Assembly: GCA_016787605.1 (NCBI GenBank)
Contig: JAEUUE010000075.1
Span: forward strand, 124,001 to 188,000
Reading direction: 5' to 3'
Source: Cyclobacteriaceae bacterium
GTDB taxonomy: Bacteria > Bacteroidota > Bacteroidia > Cytophagales > Cyclobacteriaceae
Length of the DNA: 64,000 bases
Under the pieces are notes generated by a model that ran no database searches, had not been told where the DNA came from, and saw nothing but the letters and a program-made list of their open reading frames with translations. Both the position numbers and the translations under genes were made by a program. Of this stretch, positions 61,524 to 64,000 are shown in pieces. Position 1 is the first letter of the stretch, and each line of letters opens with the position of its first letter.

Positions 61524-62594
61524 TTATTCCTTCTGCTTGATTGATGAGAGCTTCACCTTGGAACCGGGACGGATCGCCATCAGGCCGGTCGTAATGACCG
61601 TATCCCCGGGCTTGAGGCCACGCAGGATTTGCACATAGCTGGAATCCCGTATGCCGGTCTCCACCACCTGGAAGGCCGCGCTGTCTTTGTGAAACAGGAT
61701 CACCCGTTTGTTGCGGGCCTGGGGAATGACGGCTTGTGTCGGGACCAGGATGGCTTCGTCGTTCTTGCCCAATTCCAGGTGAACGCGGGCAAAAATGCCG
61801 GGCACCAGCTCGGGATGCTTGACGGTCACCAGGGCCCTGACCTTGAGGGTGCGAGTGGTCTGTTCCACGTTTCCTTCCGTGGCGATGACCCGCGCCGGAT
61901 GATCGGACTGTCCGCCGTCGACGCGAAAATGGACCTGTGATCCACGGGCGATGTTCTTGGCATACTTTTCCGGTACCGAAAACTCGAGTTTCAGCTGCCG
62001 AACATCGCGCAGCGTAGTGATGATATCGGCCGGGGAGAGAAAGGCGCCGGGGCTGATGTTTCGCAGGCCGATTTCACCCTCGTAGGGAGCGCGAATCTCG
62101 GTTTTGGAAATGGCGATTTCAGTGGATTGGATGTCGGCCTTCAGGTTGTCGACGTTCAGGGCGCTGAGATCATAATCCTGCTGACTGATGCCGTTGATGG
62201 CCAGCAGTTCCTTCTGCCGCTGAACCGTCTTGATCGCGATTTGCAGCTGCACTTTCAACTTGCGCAGTTGTGCCTGCTGATCCTGGTCGAAGAGTTTGAC
62301 CAGGAGGTATCCTTTGGGCACCACCGTCCCCTCGGGGATGTTAACCTGGACGGCCCGGCCGCTGACCTCCGACCGGATTTGAGTCTGCTCCAGGGGCAGC
62401 AAAGTGCCCGGCACCTCAATGTCTTCGGTGATGGCGCTGGTTTGGGCGATAAAGGCCTCGACCAGGAGGGGGCCCCGCTGGCGGGATTGTCCCCCGCCGG
62501 CAACAGGACCTGAGGCTTTCTTTTCTTCACAGGCGAATAAAAGAAGCAGGAAAGCCGGGGCTAGGTAACGAAGTGCAGGGACGACCAGGGACAT
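61524..62594 (-). CDS. RND periplasmic adaptor, lipoprotein
   Basis: A 356-residue membrane-fusion protein. It is lipid-anchored: MSLVVPALRYLAPAFLLLLFAC with Cys22. Order: a flexible Gly/Gln-rich linker, first half of the barrel (VEAFIAQTSAITEDIEVPGTL), the lipoyl-type domain (QIRSEVSGRAVQVNIPEGTVV), a short coiled-coil hairpin (QLRKLKVQLQIAIKTVQRQKELL), second half (TEIRAPYEGEIGLRNIS), and the membrane-proximal part ending KVKLSSIKQKE. It joins the pump to the TolC channel. The ATG at 62594 was chosen because upstream ATGs lack a signal. Confidence 0.93.
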   Translation of the reverse strand: MSLVVPALRYLAPAFLLLLFACEEKKASGPVAGGGQSRQRGPLLVEAFIAQTSAITEDIEVPGTLLPLEQTQIRSEVSGRAVQVNIPEGTVVPKGYLLVKLFDQDQQAQLRKLKVQLQIAIKTVQRQKELLAINGISQQDYDLSALNVDNLKADIQSTEIAISKTEIRAPYEGEIGLRNISPGAFLSPADIITTLRDVRQLKLEFSVPEKYAKNIARGSQVHFRVDGGQSDHPARVIATEGNVEQTTRTLKVRALVTVKHPELVPGIFARVHLELGKNDEAILVPTQAVIPQARNKRVILFHKDSAAFQVVETGIRDSSYVQILRGLKPGDTVITTGLMAIRPGSKVKLSSIKQKE

Positions 62595-62694
62595 AGGTTC
62601 GATAAATGAGCCTGCAAATTTCGCATGAATATGCCTCAAAATCACCGTTTTCCGCCAAAACATGGCAAGCGGTAAAGGGACTTGACTTGTGGTA

Positions 62695-62719
62695 AGACCG
62701 GCCGTTCCGAGGCCAGTCT
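62695..62719 (-). terminator. Hairpin downstream of the small Cys-rich gene
   Basis: AGACCGGCC (62695-62703) and GGCCAGTCT (62711-62719) with a 7-base loop. In the minus-strand RNA all nine pairs form, one as U-G wobble. It lies 17 bases after the stop at 62736 and before the efflux operon, so it could end the small gene's transcript. No U-tract follows. Confidence 0.4.
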
Positions 62720-62735
62720 GCGGGACTTCAGCGGC

Positions 62736-63047
62736 TTACGCGCCCTTGTGTTGGTAGCACTTCCCTGCCTTGCTCGAGGTCATCCGCTTGCAGCGTGTAC
62801 CATCGGCGGTCTTGCCGGCGCAACGCACGGTCTTGTCCTTGAAGTGGCTCTCCGGCTTGCAGACGGCACAGGCTTTTTTGCCGGCCTTCTTGGCCGCGGC
62901 CAGGGTCATGTCATTCGCATCCCCCGACAGGTTGCAGTCGGCGGTGTGGTACTTCTCTCCTTTTTCCGAGGCGTAAACCGTTTGGGCGGAAGCGCCGACG
63001 ACGGCGAAACCCAGCAGGAGGAGGGTGGTGATCAGGAACTTCTTCAT
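62736..63047 (-). CDS. Small secreted Cys-rich protein, two metal-binding-like modules (DUF5763-like end)
   Basis: A 103-residue exported protein. Signal peptide MKKFLITTLLLLGFAVVGASA. Module 1 (about 23-65): EKYHTADCNLSGDAN ... AAKKAGKKACAVCKP, the YHxxxC ... CxxC pattern seen in small zinc-ribbon-like modules of nuclease- and peptide-linked proteins. Module 2 (about 74-102): RCAGKTADGTRCKRMT ... GKCYQHKGA, with C-x-x-x-x-x-x-x-x-x-C ... C-x-x-H, as in DUF5763. Both modules could hold a zinc ion (Cys/His count fits). It is separate from the neighbouring genes; a TTAATTTG box one base off consensus lies at 63069-63076. Confidence 0.75.
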   Translation of the reverse strand: MKKFLITTLLLLGFAVVGASAQTVYASEKGEKYHTADCNLSGDANDMTLAAAKKAGKKACAVCKPESHFKDKTVRCAGKTADGTRCKRMTSSKAGKCYQHKGA

Positions 63048-63072
63048 GGAGTCAGGCTAATGAAGATACAAA

Positions 63073-63933
63073 TTAAGCATCCGGGGGCGAAGCCATCGAC
63101 TTATGGGTGGAAAATGTCCAGATGATTCCGTCCATGTGGTTGACCACGCTTTCCGTGATGCTCCCGGTGAAGAAATGGGCAAGGCCCCGGCGCCCGTGGG
63201 TGCCCATAGCGATCAGGTCGGCCTTCATCTCATTGGCAAAATTGATGATGGCGTTGGGCTCCCGGAAGTCGTCACGGGTATTAAGCGTATAGTTGGATAG
63301 TTGGTGTTGTTCCGCGAAGGACTTCATACGCGCCAGCTCGTCGTCGGTGCGCAAAAGATTGTAGGGCGTGTTGACCAGGACCAGGTGCAGCCGGGCCCCG
63401 AAGAATTCCTGCAACGCTTTCACCTCGCGCATGAGTTCGGGTTGCGATTCAAGGGTGGTCGGGAAGACGATATTCCGGATGCTTTCCAGGGGAACGGATT
63501 TGCGCACGGCAAACACCGGCACGGGGGAGAAGCGTACGACTTTTTCCGTGTTGGATCCGATGAGGTATTCCTCGAGCCCGGAAGCCCCGCGGGTGCCCAT
63601 GACGACGAGGTCGATGCCATGATCGGCGATGAACTGCCGGATGGTGGGCGTCACGGGGCCTTCCTTGACGGTAAACTCGACCTTCACGGCAGAGGGATAT
63701 TGGGCCACCAGTTTGTCGAATTGTACCCGGGCATTGTCCTTCAGTTCCCGGATCAGCGTAGGATCAAAATAGTAGGGGGCGGCCCCGAGTGCGCTCTCGT
63801 ACATTACCGGCAGGTCGACGGCCTTGAGCACGTGTACGGATCCGCCGGTGCGGGAGGCCAGTTGGAGGGCAAACTGGTAGGCTTCACGCGATTCGGGCGA
63901 GAAATCGCAGGGGACGAGGAGGTTTCTTTTCAT
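63073..63933 (-). CDS. Tandem universal stress protein
   Basis: A 286-residue protein with two UspA domains. Domain 1 begins RNLLVPCDFSPESREAYQFAL and ends with the nucleotide motif GTRGASGLEEYLIGSNTEKV (G-x2-G-x9-G-S). Domain 2 covers about 145-280 and has GTHGRRGLAHFFTGSITESV in the same form. Both motifs are complete, so both halves may bind ATP. A universal stress protein fits general stress or redox response; no regulator is encoded next to it. The ATG at 63933 (MKRNLLVP) was chosen; an upstream ATG at 63942 would add three residues. The window ends 67 bases upstream with no gene seen there. Confidence 0.93.
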   Translation of the reverse strand: MKRNLLVPCDFSPESREAYQFALQLASRTGGSVHVLKAVDLPVMYESALGAAPYYFDPTLIRELKDNARVQFDKLVAQYPSAVKVEFTVKEGPVTPTIRQFIADHGIDLVVMGTRGASGLEEYLIGSNTEKVVRFSPVPVFAVRKSVPLESIRNIVFPTTLESQPELMREVKALQEFFGARLHLVLVNTPYNLLRTDDELARMKSFAEQHQLSNYTLNTRDDFREPNAIINFANEMKADLIAMGTHGRRGLAHFFTGSITESVVNHMDGIIWTFSTHKSMASPPDA

Positions 63934-64000
63934 GGTAAGCATTCTGGTAAGGGAAGATAGGTCAAATTGGTCTGAGGCGTGCTGATGTTGATCAGCCGGA

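Noticed and set aside
1-64000. CRISPR array, prophage, insertion sequence or defence island
   Set aside because: No regularly spaced repeats, transposase, integrase, phage structural or nuclease-helicase cluster seen; the only nucleases are the PolB-like exonuclease and RNase R in a housekeeping operon.

Overview
The window reads as a chromosomal segment of a Bacteroidota bacterium, most likely a cytophagalean. Signs seen in the sequence: a fused MurF-alanine racemase, the Bacteroidota -7 promoter box TAnnTTTG upstream of many genes, a PD40/OmpA outer-membrane tether, a DUF6702-like protein beside HupE, paired M1 peptidases, a LETM1-related protein beside TerC, and many lipoproteins. Base composition looks moderately GC-rich and even throughout. 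I see no prophage, insertion sequence, CRISPR array, integrase or composition break. There is one tRNA gene and no rRNA. No gap between genes exceeds 300 bases; the longest is about 177 (41947-42123).

Layout. 1-6445: two tandem sortilin-like beta-propeller proteins on the minus strand, the first cut by the window edge. 6525-10727: an unknown protein, a transsulfuration PLP enzyme with a GNAT, triosephosphate isomerase, then DUF6702 and HupE divergently placed. 10741-15236: two tandem secreted M1 metallopeptidases. 15233-18951: Thr/Ser dehydratase, nitroreductase, a surface lipoprotein, type III pantothenate kinase and a lipoprotein. 18953-23369: AsmA-like protein and aldehyde dehydrogenase. 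23486-34242: a transglutaminase-like secreted protein, then a long minus-strand run of envelope genes (two OmpA proteins, patatin/beta-barrel protein, M23 peptidase, DsbD) with an M20 dipeptidase upstream. 34308-35527: a lipoprotein with two ferredoxin-like repeats and two very small genes. 35617-39615: FeoA-FeoB iron uptake, then PurK-PurE. 39681-44806: a LETM1-related protein, TerC, a lipoprotein and a two-gene iron-sulfur/cytochrome b module. 44942-45047: tRNA-Phe with promoter and terminator.

45062-53011: lysA, divergent from a four-gene operon (alpha/beta hydrolase, 3'-5' exonuclease, RNase R, polyprenyl synthetase), then a propeller lipoprotein and RluD-type pseudouridine synthase. 53013-56204: MurF-Alr with a CsaA-like protein, and a small secreted protein. 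56215-62594: an RND-type tripartite efflux operon (adaptor, pump, TolC) followed by an aldo/keto reductase. 62736-63933: a two-module Cys-rich secreted protein and a tandem universal stress protein.

Most of the window is core metabolism plus envelope biology. I did not find a clear new defence or secretion system. The best leads are an unannotated 51-residue gene ending DFGGLPDRNLKKNLGC (35372-35527), a hairpin at the predicted 5' end of the terC transcript (41976-42012), the DUF6702/HupE pair as a possibly split metal transporter, the LETM1-related protein next to TerC, an M23 peptidase with Cys in place of a zinc-ligand His, and several promoter boxes so close to start codons that the mRNAs may be leaderless.
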